Shown: one piece after another, positions 32,205 through 32,593 of the stretch
Numbering within the stretch: position 1 is the stretch's first letter
Layout: each line of letters opens with the position of its first letter
Source of the DNA: Bacteroidales bacterium
GTDB taxonomy: Bacteria > Bacteroidota > Bacteroidia > Bacteroidales > Muribaculaceae
Assembly: GCA_900769345.1 (NCBI GenBank)
Contig: CAAGGJ010000175.1
Span: 1-32,593, forward strand
Length of the DNA: 32,593 bases
Reading direction: 5' to 3'
Translations under genes and position numbers: made by a program
Notes under the pieces: model-generated
The model's database searches: none
What the model was told of the DNA's origin: nothing
Seen by the model: only the letters and a program-made list of their open reading frames with translations

Positions 32205-32478
32205 TCAAAAGGAATCCACGATAAGCATCATAATAAAAAATGTGAAGACTAATAGACACATCGATAGAGGGATAAGAAATCCCCATTTGCTCCATTTTTT
32301 AGCGCTGCGTGATGCATTTTGGGCTTCTTGATAGCGTCCCTTCGAATAGAGAGAGCCCACCCTTGCGGCTTTGTTGATGCCCATTACGCCGAATGGCATA
32401 CAGCAGAATAGGGTTACGAGTATCGACTCTGCAAGATAATTGTTAGGCGGTGGCGGAATGGGCTGCCCCTGTGCGGTA
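32205..32478 (-). pseudogene. CD225-like membrane protein gene, 5' part lost to intron insertion
   Basis: The last roughly 90 codons of a second GYF-CD225 gene. The retained part reads GQPIPPPPNNYLAESILVTL, then FCCMPFGVMGINKAARVGSL, and ends with a second membrane segment (LLVFTFFIMMLIVDSF). It is clearly similar to residues 80-163 of the gene at 31500. Upstream (higher coordinates) the frame runs directly into the antisense strand of a group II intron, giving a nonsense N-terminus (MPWAIAFPLLG) with no GYF domain. The intron lies on the opposite strand, so splicing cannot repair this message. The missing 5' part should lie beyond the right edge. Confidence 0.7.
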
Positions 32479-32593
32479 GTACGCTCGTCATGAGCATTGT
32501 CTAACGGGTGCAAGTCCCGAAGCCACCCTAATAGCGGGAAGGCTATAGCCCAAGGCAAGGGTGTCCATCGCGAGGTGGAATCTGAAGGAAGCC
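32479..32593 (+). mobile_element. Group II intron, 5' end only (cut by window edge)
   Basis: The sequence from 32480 to the window end matches 27670-27783 at 110 of 114 positions. It begins near GTACGCTCG (32479), similar to the GTGYG start of group II introns, and a GCTC/GAGC stem follows at once. Whether this copy is complete and carries a reverse transcriptase cannot be known from this window. It is inserted antisense in a GYF-CD225 gene. Confidence 0.7.

Overview
The window looks like a chromosomal segment from a Bacteroidales bacterium, perhaps a gut Bacteroides or Muribaculaceae relative; the exact family cannot be fixed from the sequence. The reasons are the TAnnTTTG promoter core (several copies with an upstream TTG exactly 20 bases away), the absence of clear Shine-Dalgarno sites, the ftsX-DUF3098-uppP-truB-queA gene order, and the many GH92 lipoproteins.

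Left edge (1-1034): the first three quarters of miaB on the minus strand, with its own promoter. Carbohydrate region (1159-18582): two transcription units on opposite strands, with a VWA-domain gene between them. The minus-strand unit encodes an SGNH/GDSL hydrolase, a GH31 alpha-glycosidase and a large exported glycosidase-like protein with a malectin-like insert. The plus-strand unit encodes GH92 alpha-mannosidase, a GPH-type sugar:cation symporter, GH130 mannoside phosphorylase, and two more GH92 enzymes. Together they suggest removal of alpha-linked mannose (and perhaps glucose) from mannan or high-mannose N-glycans, import of the beta-mannoside core through the inner membrane, and phosphorolysis in the cytoplasm. 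No SusC/SusD pair or dedicated regulator lies in the window. Hairpins separate several genes of the plus-strand unit, and TGGCA/TGCCA inverted repeats recur in its control regions.

Housekeeping region (18971-27326): a small nitroreductase; an mtaB / lipid A-type acyltransferase / GT2 glycosyltransferase unit; and an ftsX / DUF3098 / uppP / truB / queA unit closed by a good terminator. These serve envelope assembly, cell division and tRNA modification. With miaB, four genes in the window act on tRNA.

Right region (27327-32593): a 658-base gap with three direct repeats and a compact group II intron remnant that keeps the 5' part of domain I and domains V-VI but has no reverse transcriptase. 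Then come a translationally coupled pair of DUF4230 proteins, an OmpA-like/TPR lipoprotein, a GYF-CD225 membrane protein, and a second GYF-CD225 gene broken by another copy of the same group II intron in antisense orientation, cut by the window edge.

No CRISPR array, tRNA, rRNA or insertion sequence was seen. Most of the window is ordinary Bacteroidales biology. The items most worth a second look are the intron copies, the unassigned malectin-containing glycosidase, the shared TGGCA/TGCCA sites, and the in-operon hairpins.
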